A stretch of 64,000 nt of DNA from Mycobacterium aquaticum (GTDB taxonomy: Bacteria > Actinomycetota > Actinomycetes > Mycobacteriales > Mycobacteriaceae). The position numbers and the translations under genes were made by a program. The DNA lies in assembly GCF_002086485.1 (NCBI RefSeq), contig NZ_MVHF01000011.1, positions 100,657-164,656 of the forward strand, read 5' to 3'. Positions 9,507 to 20,454 of this stretch are shown one piece after another (within the stretch, counting starts at the first letter, position 1; each line of letters starts with the position of its first letter). Under the pieces are notes generated by a model that was not told the DNA's origin, ran no database searches, and saw nothing but the letters and a program-made list of their open reading frames with translations.

Positions 9507-10628
9507 TCAGCGCGCAGGCACCACGACCAGCTCGTGCGGCTGGTTGTTCACCGATTCCGCGCCGTCGGCGGTGACGATAACGATGTCCTCGATGCGCGCC
9601 CCCCACTGCCCCGGGAAGTACACGCCAGGTTCGACGCTGAACGCCATGCCTACCTCCAGCGGGAGGTTGTTGCCTGCCACGATGTACGGCTCTTCGTGCA
9701 CCGACAGCCCGATGCCGTGGCCGGTGCGGTGCACGAACCCCTCGGCCAGGCCCTCGGCGGCCAGCACGTCGCGGGCGGCCGCATCGACCTGTTCGGCCGT
9801 GACGCCGGGCCGCACCACGTCGACGGCAGCCTGCTGTGCGCGCTGCAGCACCGCGTACCGACGCGCCACCTCCGGGTCCGGCTCGCCGATGCTGTAGGTG
9901 CGGGTGCAGTCGGAGTTGTAGCCCGGCTGGTACGGCCCGCCGATGTCGACGACGACGATGTCGCCCGCCTGCAGTTCGCGGTCGGAGCATTCGTGATGCG
10001 GGTCGGCGCCGTTGGGCCCCGAGCCGACGATGATGAACGCCACCTCCGAATGCCCTTCGGCCACAATGGCTTCCGCGATGTCCGCGGCCACGTCGGCCTC
10101 GGTGCGGCCGGGCACCAGGAATTCGGGCACCCGGGCGTGCACACGGTCGATGGCCGCCCCGGCCTTGCGCAGCGCGTCGATCTCGGCGCCGTCCTTGATC
10201 ATTCGCAACCGGCGCAGCACATCGGTGGCCAGCACCGGCACCACTCCGAGCAACTCGGTCAACGGCAGCAGATGCAACGCAGGCATGGCATCGGTGACGG
10301 CGACGGCTTGCCCGCCGAGCGCGTCCACCACCATCCGGTACGGATCCTCGCCGTCGACCCAATCCCGCACCGTCACACCGAGTTCGGGGACAGCCGACTC
10401 CTTGAGCGCGGCCAGTTCCAGGCGCGGCACCACCACGGTCGGCTCCCCCTGCGCGGGCAACACCAGCGCGGTCAGCCGTTCGAAGGTCTGCGCCCGCGAG
10501 CCGACCAGGTATCGCAGGTCGTAGCCGGGGGTGATGACCAGCCCGGCCAGGCCCGCCTCACCCGCGGCGGCGGCCGCCGCGGAAAGCCGGTGGGCGTAGA
10601 CGTCGGTGCTGAATCGGCTGAGGGTCAT
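9507..10628 (-). CDS. pepE: M24 family metallopeptidase, Xaa-Pro dipeptidase (PepE-like)
   Basis: The 373-residue protein has a creatinase-like N-terminal half and a pita-bread catalytic half. The metal ligands are visible in order: VVVDIGG (Asp), YNSDCTRTY (Asp), HRTGHGIGL (His), FSVEPGVY (Glu) and ARIEDIV (Glu). It is expected to cleave X-Pro dipeptides in the cytosol with a dinuclear metal centre. It matches Rv2089c in length and position. The ATG start lies 11 bp from the stop of the upstream VOC gene, so the two may be cotranscribed. Confidence 0.9.
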   Translation of the reverse strand: MTLSRFSTDVYAHRLSAAAAAAGEAGLAGLVITPGYDLRYLVGSRAQTFERLTALVLPAQGEPTVVVPRLELAALKESAVPELGVTVRDWVDGEDPYRMVVDALGGQAVAVTDAMPALHLLPLTELLGVVPVLATDVLRRLRMIKDGAEIDALRKAGAAIDRVHARVPEFLVPGRTEADVAADIAEAIVAEGHSEVAFIIVGSGPNGADPHHECSDRELQAGDIVVVDIGGPYQPGYNSDCTRTYSIGEPDPEVARRYAVLQRAQQAAVDVVRPGVTAEQVDAAARDVLAAEGLAEGFVHRTGHGIGLSVHEEPYIVAGNNLPLEVGMAFSVEPGVYFPGQWGARIEDIVIVTADGAESVNNQPHELVVVPAR

Positions 10629-10639
10629 GGTGCTCGAGG

Positions 10640-11035
10640 CTAGTGGGACGCCTGATAGCTGGCGACCTCGACCAGGTTGCCGTCGGGATCACGGCAATAG
10701 TGTGAGGTCATCGGACCCAGCGCACCGGTCTTGGTGACCGGGCCTTCGATGATCCGAACACCGCACGCCGTGAGGTGCTCGCCGACTGCGGAAGCGTCGA
10801 CGTCGGCGATGAAGCACAGATCCAGCGAGCCGGGCGCGTCGACGACACCGGTGACCCAGTTCGGTGAACCGGTCGGACGCACGTTGATCTTCTGGTTCCC
10901 GAACACCAGGGCGATGCGGCCCGCGCCGAAGACCTCCTTGCGCATGCCCAGCACCCGCTCGTAGAAGTCGACCGTGGCCTCGACGTCACGACAGTTGAGG
11001 ACGACATGGTCAATACGGTTGACGGCGAACGACAT
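10640..11035 (-). CDS. VOC family (glyoxalase/dioxygenase fold) protein
   Basis: The 131-residue protein shows the paired beta-alpha-beta-beta-beta modules of the vicinal oxygen chelate fold. It begins [24 protein letters not shown], with His as a likely metal ligand, and ends [15 protein letters not shown], with Glu as another. The reaction is not predictable from the sequence. It lies upstream of pepE on the same strand and is divergent from the exonuclease gene with a 39-bp gap. Confidence 0.85.
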   Translation of the reverse strand: MSFAVNRIDHVVLNCRDVEATVDFYERVLGMRKEVFGAGRIALVFGNQKINVRPTGSPNWVTGVVDAPGSLDLCFIADVDASAVGEHLTACGVRIIEGPVTKTGALGPMTSHYCRDPDGNLVEVASYQASH

Positions 11036-11074
11036 ACCTCAGGCTACTGTCGCTGGAATGTTCCGGAGGATTTC

Positions 11075-12034
11075 ATGACCGCCCCCGTCCTGCTCCTCGA
11101 CGGCGCCAGCATGTGGTTCCGCTCGTTCTTCGGGGTCCCGTCGTCGATCACCGCACCGGACGGGCGACCGGTGAATGCGGTGCGCGGCTTCCTGGACTCC
11201 ATCGCGACGCTGGTGACCAACGAACGGCCGAGCCGGCTGGTGGTGTGCCGTGACGACGACTGGCGGCCGCAATGGCGTGTGGAGCTGGTGCCGTCGTACA
11301 AGGCGCACCGGGTGGCAGAACCGGAGCCGGACGGGATACCGGACATCGAGGAAGTGCCCGACGAGCTGACCCCCCAGGTCACCATGATCATGGAGTTGCT
11401 GGACGCGTTCGGCATCGCGACTGCCGGGGCGCCGGGCTATGAGGCCGACGACGTGCTGGGCACCCTGGCCACGCGCGAGCAGGCCGACCCCGTGGTGGTG
11501 GTCAGCGGGGACCGCGACCTGCTGCAGTTGGTGCGCGACGAGCCGGCGCCGCCGGTGCGGGTGCTCTACATCGGGCGCGGATTGGCCAAGGCCACGAAGT
11601 TCGGGCCCGTCGAGGTGGCCGAGCAGTACGGCGTGCCTGCCGATCGGGCCGGCGCGGCATATGCCGAATTGGCCTTGATGCGTGGCGATCCGTCCGACGG
11701 GCTGCCCGGGGTGGCCGGGATCGGTGAGAAGACCGCGGCGACGCTGCTGGCCCAGCACGGCTCACTGGCGGCGATCCAGGCAGCCGCGCAGGACACCACG
11801 GTGTCGATGTCCAAGTCGCACCGGGCCAAACTGCTCGCTGCCGCCGACTACATCGCGGCGGCCGAGCCGGTGGTGCGCGTTGCCACCGATGCGCCGGTGA
11901 CGTTCTCCACGCCGTCGGATGCGCTGCCGTTGGTCGCCAAAGATCCGGCCAAGGTCGCCGACCTGGCCGCGGCGTACGGCGTGACGTCGTCGATCAGCCG
12001 GTTGCAGACGGCGCTGGACCGCCTGCCCGGCTGA
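11075..12034 (+). CDS. 5'-3' exonuclease (FEN/PolI N-terminal-like, Rv2090-like)
   Basis: The 319-residue protein resembles the 5'-nuclease domain of DNA polymerase I without a polymerase. It has [15 protein letters not shown] (first Asp ligand), [20 protein letters not shown] and [12 protein letters not shown] (acidic metal ligands), then [21 protein letters not shown], the H3TH DNA-binding motif. It probably removes RNA primers or flaps during replication and repair, supplementing PolA. CGGAGGA 5 bp before the ATG at 11075 fixes the start. Confidence 0.9.
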   Translation: MTAPVLLLDGASMWFRSFFGVPSSITAPDGRPVNAVRGFLDSIATLVTNERPSRLVVCRDDDWRPQWRVELVPSYKAHRVAEPEPDGIPDIEEVPDELTPQVTMIMELLDAFGIATAGAPGYEADDVLGTLATREQADPVVVVSGDRDLLQLVRDEPAPPVRVLYIGRGLAKATKFGPVEVAEQYGVPADRAGAAYAELALMRGDPSDGLPGVAGIGEKTAATLLAQHGSLAAIQAAAQDTTVSMSKSHRAKLLAAADYIAAAEPVVRVATDAPVTFSTPSDALPLVAKDPAKVADLAAAYGVTSSISRLQTALDRLPG

Positions 12035-12038
12035 TGCG

Positions 12039-12062
12039 CGGCCGGCCTACTTGGGCCGGCCG
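12039..12062. terminator. Bidirectional hairpin between convergent genes
   Basis: A perfect 9-bp inverted repeat of CGGCCGGCC with a 6-base loop (TACTTG) sits directly after the exonuclease stop and overlaps the last codons and stop of the convergent DUF4333 gene. There is no T-tract, as is common in mycobacteria. Its position between converging genes suggests a shared terminator, but no transcript evidence exists. Confidence 0.5.
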
Positions 12063-12850
12063 ACCTCGTAGGTGCCGTCGTTGTTCTGGAAGGTCACCGT
12101 GACCTTGCGCTTGGTGCCGTCGACGCTGACCTCGCAGGTGAAGGTGTCACCCTTCTTGACCTTGGGGTTCTTGCCGTCGTTGCAGTTGACGTCGGAGACG
12201 CTCTTGTTGCCGTAACCGTTCTCCTCGTCGGTGAGGATCTTGGTCACGCCCTCCTGAGCCTTGTTGACGTCAAGTTCGGTGGTGACGAACCAACCCGGCT
12301 TCCAGAACCCCAGGACGCCGACGACAGCGAGCAGGAGCACCACAAGGGCCCCGACGACACCGAGGATCACGCCGAGCGAACGCTTGGATCCTTCTTCGGC
12401 ACCGGGTGGGGTGTACTGGCCGTATTGCCCCGGCTGGCCGGGCTGACCGAACTGCGGCTGACCGTACTGACCCGGCTGACCGAACTGCGGCTGGCCGTAC
12501 TGACCCGGCTGGCCGAAGCTGGGCTGCCCCATCTGGGCGGGCTGACCCGGCTGCCCGAACTGGCCCGGCTGCGCGTAGGGCTGCTGGCTGTACTGATCGG
12601 TCGACGGGTACTGCGGCTGGGCGTAACCCGAGTGGGACTGCTGATAGGCCGAGTAGTCGGGCTGCTGTTGCTGCGGCTGCTCGGGCTGTTGCGACTGCGA
12701 CGGCTGCTGCCAGGTCGGAGCATGCGTGGTCGGCTCGTCGGGGCCGGCAGGCTGCTGCCACGCGTCCGAGCCTGACGGCTGATCATTACCGGGCTCGGGC
12801 TGCTGACCGGGCCACTGCTGTGCCGGATCAGATCCCTGCGGTCCGCTCAT
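12047..12850 (-). CDS. Proline/glutamine/glycine-rich membrane protein with DUF4333 domain
   Basis: The 267-residue protein starts with about 150 residues rich in Gln, Pro, Gly and Tyr, including repeated [11 protein letters not shown] units. One membrane helix follows ([19 protein letters not shown], about 165-185). The last 70 residues form a DUF4333 domain with its cysteine pair (VNCNDG and DTFTC). The disordered part is expected in the cytoplasm and DUF4333 outside. It corresponds in position to Rv2091c. The function is unknown. It is 39 bp downstream of helY on the same strand. Confidence 0.82.
   Translation of the reverse strand: MSGPQGSDPAQQWPGQQPEPGNDQPSGSDAWQQPAGPDEPTTHAPTWQQPSQSQQPEQPQQQQPDYSAYQQSHSGYAQPQYPSTDQYSQQPYAQPGQFGQPGQPAQMGQPSFGQPGQYGQPQFGQPGQYGQPQFGQPGQPGQYGQYTPPGAEEGSKRSLGVILGVVGALVVLLLAVVGVLGFWKPGWFVTTELDVNKAQEGVTKILTDEENGYGNKSVSDVNCNDGKNPKVKKGDTFTCEVSVDGTKRKVTVTFQNNDGTYEVGRPK
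12441..12506 (-). repeat. 33-bp tandem repeat in the low-complexity coding region
   Basis: Two adjacent 33-bp units (12441-12473 and 12474-12506) differ at one base, and a third partial copy follows to about 12523. Each encodes an 11-residue Gly-Gln-Pro-Tyr unit of the DUF4333 protein. Such in-frame repeats can vary in copy number between strains. Confidence 0.75.
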
Positions 12851-12889
12851 GACTCTCCTTGATCCTGTTCGCTGCCTGCTGCCGACACC

Positions 12890-15640
12890 CTACCCCGCAT
12901 CAACAGCCACGACGCCGCGCCGAACGTCGTTGATGGCGCGTTTCGCGGTATTGCGCAGCGCCGGTGTGGGTGCGGCATTTCGCACCTGGTCGAGCAGATC
13001 GAGGACCTGCCGACACCACCGTACGAAATCGCCTGCCGGCAGCGGTGAACCGGAACCGGTGATGTCGGATGCGGCCAGCGCGGACGCCAGGTCGCCGGTG
13101 GTGGCCCAGCGGTAGACGGCGGTGACGAAACCCTCGTCGGTTTCGCGGCTCGGCGCGATGCGGTGTCTGCGCTCGTCGGCGCGCAGATCACCGGAGAGGC
13201 GTCGGGTTTGGGCCAGCGCACGCCGCAGACCGGGCGTCGGGATGTCGAACCCTGCCGGTACCGCGGGCGTATCGCCGCGCGACTCGAAGAGCACCGCCGA
13301 GAGCACTCCGGCCAGCTCCGCGGGCTGCAGCCCCTCCCAGAGGCCGCCCCGCAGGCACTCGGCCACCAGCAGGTCACTTTCGCTGTAGATGCGGGCGAGC
13401 AGCCGGCCGGAGTCGGTGACCTTGGGTTCGCCAGAACCGTTCTCGATGAAGCCGCGTTCGCTGAGCAACGCGACGATCCGGTCGAAGGTCCGCGCCAGGG
13501 AATTCGTCGCCGCAGCCACCTTCTGCTGGATCTGGGCGTTGTCACGTTCGATGCGCAGATACCGCTCAGCGATGCGCATCATGGCTTCGCGGTTCGCAAG
13601 CTGGTTCGCCCGATGCCTGCGCAGCTGCTCGCGGAGCCCGGCCAACTCCGGATCCACGTCGCGGTCCAGTGCACTGCCGGAGCGTTTCGGCTTGCCCGTC
13701 GGCAGCGCCAAGCCGGCTGCCGCTGACCGCAGCGCCGACGCCAGGTCGCGGCGCACCCGCGGTTGGCGGTGCTCGACGCGTTTGGGGAGCGACATCGTGC
13801 CCAGCGGCCCCGAGGCGCCCGAGTAATCCGACGACGAAATCCGGCCGGCCCAATGATGTTCGGTGAGCACCAGCGGACGGGGGTCGTCGCTGTCGCGGTC
13901 TGGTTCGAGCACCACCGCCAGCCCACCGCGGCGGCCGTGGGTGATGGTGATGATGTCGCCACGGCGCAGGCCTGCCAGCGCGTCGTTGGCTGCCTGACGG
14001 CGCTGCAGCCGCGATGCGCGCGACTGGGCACGTTCGCGCTCACCGATTTTCGCGCGGAGCCTCGCGTAGTCGAGTACCTCGGACTCGTGTCCGTCCAGTT
14101 CGGCGGCCAGCTCTTTGAGCATCCGTTCGCCGCGCGCGACGCCGCGGACCAGGCCGACCACCGAGCGGTCGGCCTGGTACTGCGCGAAGGACCGCTCCAG
14201 CAGCTTGTGCGCCTGCTCCGGCCCCATGTGCTGGACCAGGTTGATGGTCATGTTGTACGACGGCGCAAAGGAACTGCGCAACGGGAAGGTTCGGGTGGAC
14301 GCCAGGCCTGCGACCTCGGCGGGATCGGCGGTGCTGTCGTCGGGCCGCCACAGCACCACGGCGTGGCCCTCGACGTCGATGCCGCGCCGGCCCGCCCGCC
14401 CGGTCAGCTGGGTGTACTCCCCCGGCGTCAAGGGCAGATGCTGCTCGCCGTTGTATTTCACCAGCCGCTCCAGCACCACCGTGCGGGCCGGCATGTTGAT
14501 CCCCAAAGCGAGTGTCTCCGTGGCGAACACGGCCTTCACCAGACCGGCGGTGAACAGCTCTTCGACGGTGTGGCGGAACGTCGGCAACATGCCTGCGTGG
14601 TGGGCGGCCAGGCCGCGCAACAGGCCTTCGCGCCATTCGTGGTAGTCCAGCACGATCAGATCGGACTCGGCCAGATCGGCGCAGCGCCGGTCGATCACCT
14701 CCGCGATGCGGGCACGTTCCTCGTCGGTGGTGAGCCGCAGCCGCGACCGCAGACACTGCTTGACCGCCGCATCGCACCCGGCGCGGGAAAACACGAAGGT
14801 GATCGCGGGCAACAGGCCCGCGGAGTCGAGGACGTCGATCACGTCGGGCCGGCTCGGCGGCCGGTACAACTGCGGCGGCCGGCCGCGCCCGCGTCCCCGG
14901 GGCTGCCAGTCCGCGAGCCGGTCGGCCTCGCGGCGGTGGGCGATGTGCCGCACCAGATCCGGGTCCACCAGGGTCCGGTCGGAGCCGTCGAACAGGTCGA
15001 ACAGCCGCTTGCCCACCATCATGTGCTGCGACAGCGGCACAGGCCGGTGCTCGTCGACGACGACGGTGGTGTCGCCGCGGACCGTCTGGATCCAGCCGCC
15101 GAACTCCTCGGCGTTGCTCACCGTGGCCGAGAGGCTGACCAGCCGCACCTCCTCCGGCAGGTGCAGGATCACCTCCTCCCACACCGCGCCGCGCATGCGG
15201 TCGGCCAGGAAGTGCACCTCGTCCATCACCACATACGAAAGCCCATGCAGCGCAGACGAATTCGCGTACAGCATGTTGCGCAGCACTTCGGTGGTCATCA
15301 CTACCACGTCGGCGTCGCCGTTGATGGACTGGTCACCGGTGAGCAGCCCGATCTTCTCGGCACCGTAGCGGGCCACCAAGTCGTTGTGTTTCTGGTTGCT
15401 CAGCGCCTTGATCGGGGTGGTGTAGAAGCACTTGCCGCCGGACGCCAGTGCCAGGTGCACGGCGAATTCGCCGACCACTGTCTTGCCTGCGCCGGTCGGC
15501 GCGCAGACCAGGACGCCGTGGCCGCGTTCGAGCGCACGGCAGGCGCGGACCTGGAAGTCGTCGAGGGTGAACGGCAGCTGTGCGGTGAATACGGCCAGCT
15601 CGCCGGGAGTCTCGCCGCCCGGCTCAGGTGGCGTCGTCAT
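12890..15640 (-). CDS. helY: Ski2-like DEVH-box RNA helicase HelY
   Basis: The 916-residue protein has the superfamily 2 helicase core. Walker A APTGAGKT is at 47-54, the DEVH box at 140-143, motif [11 protein letters not shown] follows, and [10 protein letters not shown] is motif VI. The long C-terminal part resembles the Mtr4/Ski2 family. It is probably an RNA helicase acting in RNA turnover. The first 17 nt overlap the end of tatC, so helY is coupled to the tat genes, as in M. tuberculosis (Rv2092c). Confidence 0.93.
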   Translation of the reverse strand: MTTPPEPGGETPGELAVFTAQLPFTLDDFQVRACRALERGHGVLVCAPTGAGKTVVGEFAVHLALASGGKCFYTTPIKALSNQKHNDLVARYGAEKIGLLTGDQSINGDADVVVMTTEVLRNMLYANSSALHGLSYVVMDEVHFLADRMRGAVWEEVILHLPEEVRLVSLSATVSNAEEFGGWIQTVRGDTTVVVDEHRPVPLSQHMMVGKRLFDLFDGSDRTLVDPDLVRHIAHRREADRLADWQPRGRGRGRPPQLYRPPSRPDVIDVLDSAGLLPAITFVFSRAGCDAAVKQCLRSRLRLTTDEERARIAEVIDRRCADLAESDLIVLDYHEWREGLLRGLAAHHAGMLPTFRHTVEELFTAGLVKAVFATETLALGINMPARTVVLERLVKYNGEQHLPLTPGEYTQLTGRAGRRGIDVEGHAVVLWRPDDSTADPAEVAGLASTRTFPLRSSFAPSYNMTINLVQHMGPEQAHKLLERSFAQYQADRSVVGLVRGVARGERMLKELAAELDGHESEVLDYARLRAKIGERERAQSRASRLQRRQAANDALAGLRRGDIITITHGRRGGLAVVLEPDRDSDDPRPLVLTEHHWAGRISSSDYSGASGPLGTMSLPKRVEHRQPRVRRDLASALRSAAAGLALPTGKPKRSGSALDRDVDPELAGLREQLRRHRANQLANREAMMRIAERYLRIERDNAQIQQKVAAATNSLARTFDRIVALLSERGFIENGSGEPKVTDSGRLLARIYSESDLLVAECLRGGLWEGLQPAELAGVLSAVLFESRGDTPAVPAGFDIPTPGLRRALAQTRRLSGDLRADERRHRIAPSRETDEGFVTAVYRWATTGDLASALAASDITGSGSPLPAGDFVRWCRQVLDLLDQVRNAAPTPALRNTAKRAINDVRRGVVAVDAG

Positions 15641-16610
15641 CGATGCTGAATCTGGTGGGTCGCGACGCCGGTGGCGTATCGGGGGCCGCAGCAGTCGGCG
15701 TCGACACCGGGGCAGGCGCCTCGATCGGTTCGACGGTGCCGATTGGCGCGGCCTCGTCGTCGTCCACCTGGGCCTCAGCCAAGCGTGCCTTGCGCCGGTC
15801 GTGCACCCGGGCGAACTGGATCGCGAACTCCAGCAACAGCGACAGCGCGCATGACAACGCCAGCATCGTGAACGGGTCGGAGCCCGGTGTGGCGAAGGCC
15901 GCGAACACGAACAGGCCGAAGATCAACCCACGCCGCCACGCCTTGAGCTTCTGGTAGCTGAGCACGCCGACAAGGTTGAGCATGATGATCAGCAGCGGGA
16001 ACTCGAAGCTGATGCCGAACACCAGCAGCAGGTTGATCAGGAAGCCGAAGTACTGCTCGCCGGACAGCGCGGTGACCTGAACGTCGCTGCCGACGGTCAG
16101 CAGGAAGCCCAACGCCTTCGCCAGCACCACATACGCCAGCACCGCGCCGGTCACGAACAGCAGCGCGCCGAAGCCGACGAAGGCCATCGCGAATCGGCGT
16201 TCCTTCTTGTACAGCCCCGGCGTGATGAACGCCCACATCTGATAGAGCCACACCGGGCACGCCATCACCACACCGGCAGCGAGCGCGACCTTCAGCCGCA
16301 GCATGAACTGGTCGAAGGGCGCGGTGGCCAGCAGCCGGCACTCGCCGTCGGGCGCGATGGCCGCACGCGACGAGGCGGGCAGGGCACAGTACGGACCGCG
16401 CAGCCATTCGCCCAGGCTGTGCAGCCCGAAAATGCCATGGGTGTACCAGAAGAACCCGAAGATCATCGCGACGATGACCGCTGCAACCGCGATCAGCAGC
16501 CGCGACCGAAGCTCGGTGAGGTGGTCGACCAGCGACATGGTGCCGTCGGGATTGACCCGTGAACGGCGCCGACGGGGATCGAGTTTTCTGAAGATGCCGG
16601 AGGTCTGCAC
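15624..16610 (-). CDS. tatC: Twin-arginine translocase subunit TatC
   Basis: The 328-residue polytopic membrane protein contains [18 protein letters not shown], the N-terminal signature with the conserved Glu, and six hydrophobic segments. [19 protein letters not shown] is the conserved loop after the second helix. TatC recognises the twin-arginine signal peptide and assembles with TatA. The C-terminal 60 residues are a Pro/Ala-rich cytoplasmic tail longer than in E. coli, typical of Actinobacteria. It lies 71 bp downstream of tatA, and no tatB-like gene is present here. Confidence 0.95.
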   Translation of the reverse strand: MQTSGIFRKLDPRRRRSRVNPDGTMSLVDHLTELRSRLLIAVAAVIVAMIFGFFWYTHGIFGLHSLGEWLRGPYCALPASSRAAIAPDGECRLLATAPFDQFMLRLKVALAAGVVMACPVWLYQMWAFITPGLYKKERRFAMAFVGFGALLFVTGAVLAYVVLAKALGFLLTVGSDVQVTALSGEQYFGFLINLLLVFGISFEFPLLIIMLNLVGVLSYQKLKAWRRGLIFGLFVFAAFATPGSDPFTMLALSCALSLLLEFAIQFARVHDRRKARLAEAQVDDDEAAPIGTVEPIEAPAPVSTPTAAAPDTPPASRPTRFSIDDDAT

Positions 16611-16681
16611 GTATGTGAAGTGAGGGGTTGAAGACGCAACCTACCGACGCGGCCGGAAACCGCGGTCAGGGTCGGGCCGCG

Positions 16682-16951
16682 TCAGGCCGTGTGCCGGTCC
16701 GGGGACTGTTCGGGTGCCGGAGCCGCGACGTCGGGCCGGGGAGCCGCCACGTCGGCGCGTTCGGATGCAATCGGCTTCGCCGGCGGAGTCTCCTCCGACC
16801 TGGACTCGGACTGCATCTCCTTGATCTCCGACTTGAAGATCCGCATCGACTTACCCAGCGACCGCGCCGCGTCGGGAAGCTTCTTCGCACCGAACAGCAG
16901 CACGAACACCGCGATGACGATGATCCAGTGCCAGGGTTGTAGTCCGCCCAA
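16682..16951 (-). CDS. tatA: Sec-independent translocase pore subunit TatA
   Basis: The 89-residue protein has one N-terminal membrane helix ([14 protein letters not shown]). The [16 protein letters not shown] hinge and amphipathic helix of TatA follow, then an acidic, Pro/Ala-rich tail. It forms the folded-protein channel with TatC in the inner membrane. It is located between pafC and tatC on the same strand, as in other mycobacteria (Rv2094c). Confidence 0.94.
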   Translation of the reverse strand: MGGLQPWHWIIVIAVFVLLFGAKKLPDAARSLGKSMRIFKSEIKEMQSESRSEETPPAKPIASERADVAAPRPDVAAPAPEQSPDRHTA

Positions 16952-16981
16952 TTTGGTTACCTCCAGACGTCTTCGCCGAGT

Positions 16982-17938
16982 CTACCCGTCAACCTCGACC
17001 GCGCCGTAGGCGTGCAGTGCCGCCGTCGCCGCGGCCCGCACCTGCTGCGCCAACGACGCCGGCTCCAGCACCCGCACCGCCGAGCCGAAGCCCAGCACAA
17101 ACCGGGCCATCCAGTCCTCGGAGGCAAACGTCATGGCCGCCTCGACCGAACCGTCAGGGAGTTCGGTCAGCACCCGCAACGGGTAGTAGTCGAACATCCA
17201 CGACGCCGAGGGCGCGATGAGCAGAGTGGCCGCCGGCAGCGCGGGATCGGCGTCGAACAGCGAAGTGTCAGGGCCTGCCTGCACGGCAGGCGGCGGCGGG
17301 GCCGAAGCCTCCTCGAGCAGCTGCGCCTCGACTATGCGATCGAGCCGGAACAGCCGCACCGCCTCGGCGCTGCGGCACCACGCCTCCAGATAGCTGTTGT
17401 CCCCGACAAGGGCCACCCGGATCGGGTCGACGATGCGGGTGGTCAACGAATCCCGCGACGCCGAGTAGTACTCCAGCGTCACCGCGCGGCCGTCGCGCAC
17501 GGCCGCGCGCACTGTCGCGGCGGCCTCGCTCTCGCTCGGCGCCGGATCGTCGACGGCGGCCAGCTGTGCGCCGGCAGCCGACTCGATCTTGGCGATCGCG
17601 CTGCGCGCGGCCTCCGGATCGACCATGCCCGGCACGTCGACCAGCGCCCGTAGCGCCACCAGGATCACCGTGGCCTCGGTCGAGGTCAGCCGCAGCGGCT
17701 GGTCCACACCTGCCGAGAACGTCACCTCGATGGTGTCGTCGGTGAAGTCGAAGTCGATGAGGTCACCTGGGCTGTAGCCGGGCAACCCGCACATCCATAG
17801 CTGCTCGAGGTCCGCGTCGAGCTGTTTGCGGCTGACGCCGAGGGCGTCGGCGGCCTCCGCACGGGTGACCTTCGGATTGGCCTGGAAGTACGGGACCATG
17901 TTGAGCAACCGGACCAGCCGGGCCGAGACCTGACTCAC
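16982..17938 (-). CDS. pafC: WYL-domain transcription activator subunit PafC
   Basis: The 318-residue protein has an N-terminal winged helix-turn-helix (VTRAEAADALGVSRKQLDADL), a WYL domain in the middle (EYYSASRDSLTTRIVDPIRVAL, SYLEAWCRSAEAVRLFRLDRI) and a WCX C-terminal extension. PafB and PafC form a heterodimer that activates the LexA/RecA-independent DNA-damage response in mycobacteria. The GTG start overlaps the pafB stop (GTGA). Despite the name, it does not act in pupylation directly. Confidence 0.93.
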   Translation of the reverse strand: MSQVSARLVRLLNMVPYFQANPKVTRAEAADALGVSRKQLDADLEQLWMCGLPGYSPGDLIDFDFTDDTIEVTFSAGVDQPLRLTSTEATVILVALRALVDVPGMVDPEAARSAIAKIESAAGAQLAAVDDPAPSESEAAATVRAAVRDGRAVTLEYYSASRDSLTTRIVDPIRVALVGDNSYLEAWCRSAEAVRLFRLDRIVEAQLLEEASAPPPPAVQAGPDTSLFDADPALPAATLLIAPSASWMFDYYPLRVLTELPDGSVEAAMTFASEDWMARFVLGFGSAVRVLEPASLAQQVRAAATAALHAYGAVEVDG

Positions 17939-18924
17939 GACAGCTCCGCCTGCGCCCGCAACCTGTCCAACACATCGTCGCGCAACGCCTGTGGTTCCAG
18001 GGCCACCGCGTCGGCACCGTAGCTCGCGATCTCGCGCGCCAGCCGGTCGTACATACCGAGTTCGACGGTGATCTCCTCCCCCGCGCGCCCACCCAGGCTG
18101 CGCGGCGTAGTCGTGACGGCCTGCCTGCGCAGCGCCGTGGCCCGGCCACCGGCCACCCACACCCGGGCCCGTTCCCCGGTCGGCACGTCGGCGACGACGC
18201 GTCGCACGATCTCGCGCACGTTGACGCCATCGGGCTTGCGCACCGCACCGGCCTCGCCGATGAGCGTGACGCCGGATCCGATGCGGGACAGCCGAAATGT
18301 GCGGGTGTCGTCGCGGTCGCGGTCGTGCCCGACGAGATACCAGCGGCCGCGGTGGGTGACCACACCCCACGGCTCGACCGTGCGGGTGGTGTAGCCGGCG
18401 GTGCGCGACGGCCGGTGGTCGAATTGCACAGCGTGACCCGAATCGATGGCGGACAACAGGATTCGCAGAACTTCCTCGGACCCGCGCAGACCGGGCAGCA
18501 CCGCGGTCGAGGTGATCGCGGCACCCGCGGCATCGGCCTCGACCTCCACCCCGGCCGCCCGCAGTTTGAGCAGGGCGCCCTGGGTTGCGGTGACCAGTTC
18601 CGGCGACTGCCACAGCTGGGTCGCCACTGCGACGGCAGTGGCCTCGTCCCCGGTCAACTGCACGGGCGGAAGTGCATACGCGTCGCGGTTGATCCGGTAG
18701 CCCTCGGTCGGATCGAATTTCGACACCCGGCCCGTCTCCAACGGGATGCCGAGATCACGCAGCTCGTTCTTGTCGCGCTCGAACATCCGCGAGAACGCCT
18801 CGTCGCTGGGGCTGTCGGCGTATCCGGCCACGCTCGCGCGAATCTTCTCCGCGGGCAGGAACGTTCGCGTGGACAGCAGCGCGATGACGAGGTTCATCAA
18901 CCGCTCCACTTTGGATGTCGCCAC
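17935..18924 (-). CDS. pafB: WYL-domain transcription activator subunit PafB
   Basis: The 329-residue protein starts ATSKVERLMNLVIALLSTR after its GTG, matching the known PafB N terminus, so this start was preferred over the in-frame codon at 18945. It contains a winged HTH, the WYL domain (HAVQFDHRPSRTAGYTTRTV, VVTHRGRWYLVGHDRDRDD) and a WCX domain. It pairs with PafC to drive mycobacterial DNA-damage genes. It lies 78 bp downstream of pafA on the same strand and overlaps pafC by 4 nt. Confidence 0.92.
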   Translation of the reverse strand: MATSKVERLMNLVIALLSTRTFLPAEKIRASVAGYADSPSDEAFSRMFERDKNELRDLGIPLETGRVSKFDPTEGYRINRDAYALPPVQLTGDEATAVAVATQLWQSPELVTATQGALLKLRAAGVEVEADAAGAAITSTAVLPGLRGSEEVLRILLSAIDSGHAVQFDHRPSRTAGYTTRTVEPWGVVTHRGRWYLVGHDRDRDDTRTFRLSRIGSGVTLIGEAGAVRKPDGVNVREIVRRVVADVPTGERARVWVAGGRATALRRQAVTTTPRSLGGRAGEEITVELGMYDRLAREIASYGADAVALEPQALRDDVLDRLRAQAELS

Positions 18925-19002
18925 AGCAAGGAGTTTAGGGGGCAACCCGGCGGGATCCGGGCAGCGGTCGAGCGGGGCGTCGGCACCGACGCCCCGCGTC
19001 GC

Positions 19003-20361
19003 TCACATGCTGGCGATGAGCCGCTTGACCCGCTCGTCGACCGACCGGAACGGGTCCTTGCACAGCACGGTGCGCTGCGCCTGATCGTTGAGCTTGAGGT
19101 GTACCCAGTCGACGGTGAAGTCGCGGCCGGCTTCCTGCGCGGCAGTGATGAATTCACCGCGCAGCTTGGCCCGCGTGGTCTGCGGCGGCGTGTTGACCGC
19201 GGCGTCGATCTCCTCGTCGGTGGCGATCCGCGCGGCCAGCCCCTTGCGCTGCAGCAGGTCGAACACGCCACGGCCGCGCTTGATGTCGTGGTAGGCCAGG
19301 TCGAGCTGGCTGATCTTCGGATCGGACAGCTCCAGGTTGTAGCGATCCTGGTAGCGCTGGAACAGCTTGCGCTTGATCACCCAGTCGATCTCGGTGTCGA
19401 CCTTGGCGAAGTCCTGACTTTCGACCGCGTCGAGCTGGCGGCCCCACAGATCCACCACCTGTTCGATCTGGGTGTTGGTTTCGCGGGTCTGCAGGTACTC
19501 GACCGCACGGCTGTAGTACTCACGCTGGATGTCCAGCGCGCTGGCCTGCCTGCCTCCTGCCAGTCGCACCGGACGTCGGCCGGTGAGGTCGTGACTGACC
19601 TCCCGGATGGCCCGGATGGGGTTGTCGAGCGAGAAGTCGCGGAACGGTACGCCGGCCTCGATCATCTCCAGCACCAGCGAGGCCGTGCCCACCTTCAGCA
19701 TGGTGGTGGCCTCGCACATGTTGGAGTCGCCGACGATGACGTGCAGCCGCCGGTATTTCTCCGCGTCGGCGTGCGGCTCGTCGCGCGTGTTGATGATCGG
19801 CCGCGACCGCGTGGTGGCGCTCGAGACGCCCTCCCAGATGTGCTCGGCTCGCTGCGAGAGGCAGAACGTCGCGGCCTTCGGGGTTTGCAAGACTTTGCCC
19901 GCACCGCAGATCAGCTGCCGGGTCACCAGGAACGGCAACAGCACGTCAGAGATCCGCGAGAACTCACCGGCCCGCACGATCAGGTAGTTCTCATGGCAGC
20001 CGTAGGAGTTGCCCGCCGAGTCGGTGTTGTTCTTGAACAGATAGATGTCACCGCCGATGCCCTCGTCGGCGAGCCGCTGCTCGGCGTCGATCAGGAGGTC
20101 CTCCAGTACGCGCTCGCCGGCCCGGTCGTGGGTGACCAACTGCACGAGGTTGTCGCATTCGGCTGTGGCGTACTCGGGGTGACTACCCACATCCAGATAC
20201 AAACGGGCGCCGTTGCGGAGGAAGACGTTTGAGCTGCGGCCCCACGACACGACCCGCCGGAACAGATAGCGGGCAACCTCGTCGGGACTGAGCCGGCGAT
20301 GGCCATGGAACGTGCAGGTCACACCGAATTCTGTCTCGATGCCCATGATTCGTCGCTGCAC
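19003..20361 (-). CDS. pafA: Pup-protein ligase PafA
   Basis: The 452-residue protein belongs to the glutamine-synthetase/gamma-glutamyl-cysteine ligase-like fold. GIETEFG near the N terminus contains the Mg-binding Glu9. [16 protein letters not shown] contains the catalytic base Asp57. [16 protein letters not shown] and [19 protein letters not shown] form the ATP and Pup sites. It phosphorylates the C-terminal glutamate of Pup and attaches it to substrate lysines. The GTG start gives the length known for M. tuberculosis PafA. It heads the pafA-pafB-pafC group. Confidence 0.97.
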   Translation of the reverse strand: MQRRIMGIETEFGVTCTFHGHRRLSPDEVARYLFRRVVSWGRSSNVFLRNGARLYLDVGSHPEYATAECDNLVQLVTHDRAGERVLEDLLIDAEQRLADEGIGGDIYLFKNNTDSAGNSYGCHENYLIVRAGEFSRISDVLLPFLVTRQLICGAGKVLQTPKAATFCLSQRAEHIWEGVSSATTRSRPIINTRDEPHADAEKYRRLHVIVGDSNMCEATTMLKVGTASLVLEMIEAGVPFRDFSLDNPIRAIREVSHDLTGRRPVRLAGGRQASALDIQREYYSRAVEYLQTRETNTQIEQVVDLWGRQLDAVESQDFAKVDTEIDWVIKRKLFQRYQDRYNLELSDPKISQLDLAYHDIKRGRGVFDLLQRKGLAARIATDEEIDAAVNTPPQTTRAKLRGEFITAAQEAGRDFTVDWVHLKLNDQAQRTVLCKDPFRSVDERVKRLIASM

Positions 20362-20454
20362 ACTATCGAGCTTACGGGGTCGCACTCACTATCGGTTGGC
20401 ATCGAGCGGTCGCGTCGGCAGGCGTAGTCGTCGGGGTGACCGCCGGTGGGCGAT

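Noticed and set aside
13763..15649. Long plus-strand open frame opposite helY
   Set aside because: Antisense shadow of the helicase; composition-driven absence of stops and no ribosome site or domain.
18325..20232. Long plus-strand open frame opposite pafB and pafA
   Set aside because: It spans two convincing conserved genes on the other strand and has arginine/glycine-rich shadow composition.
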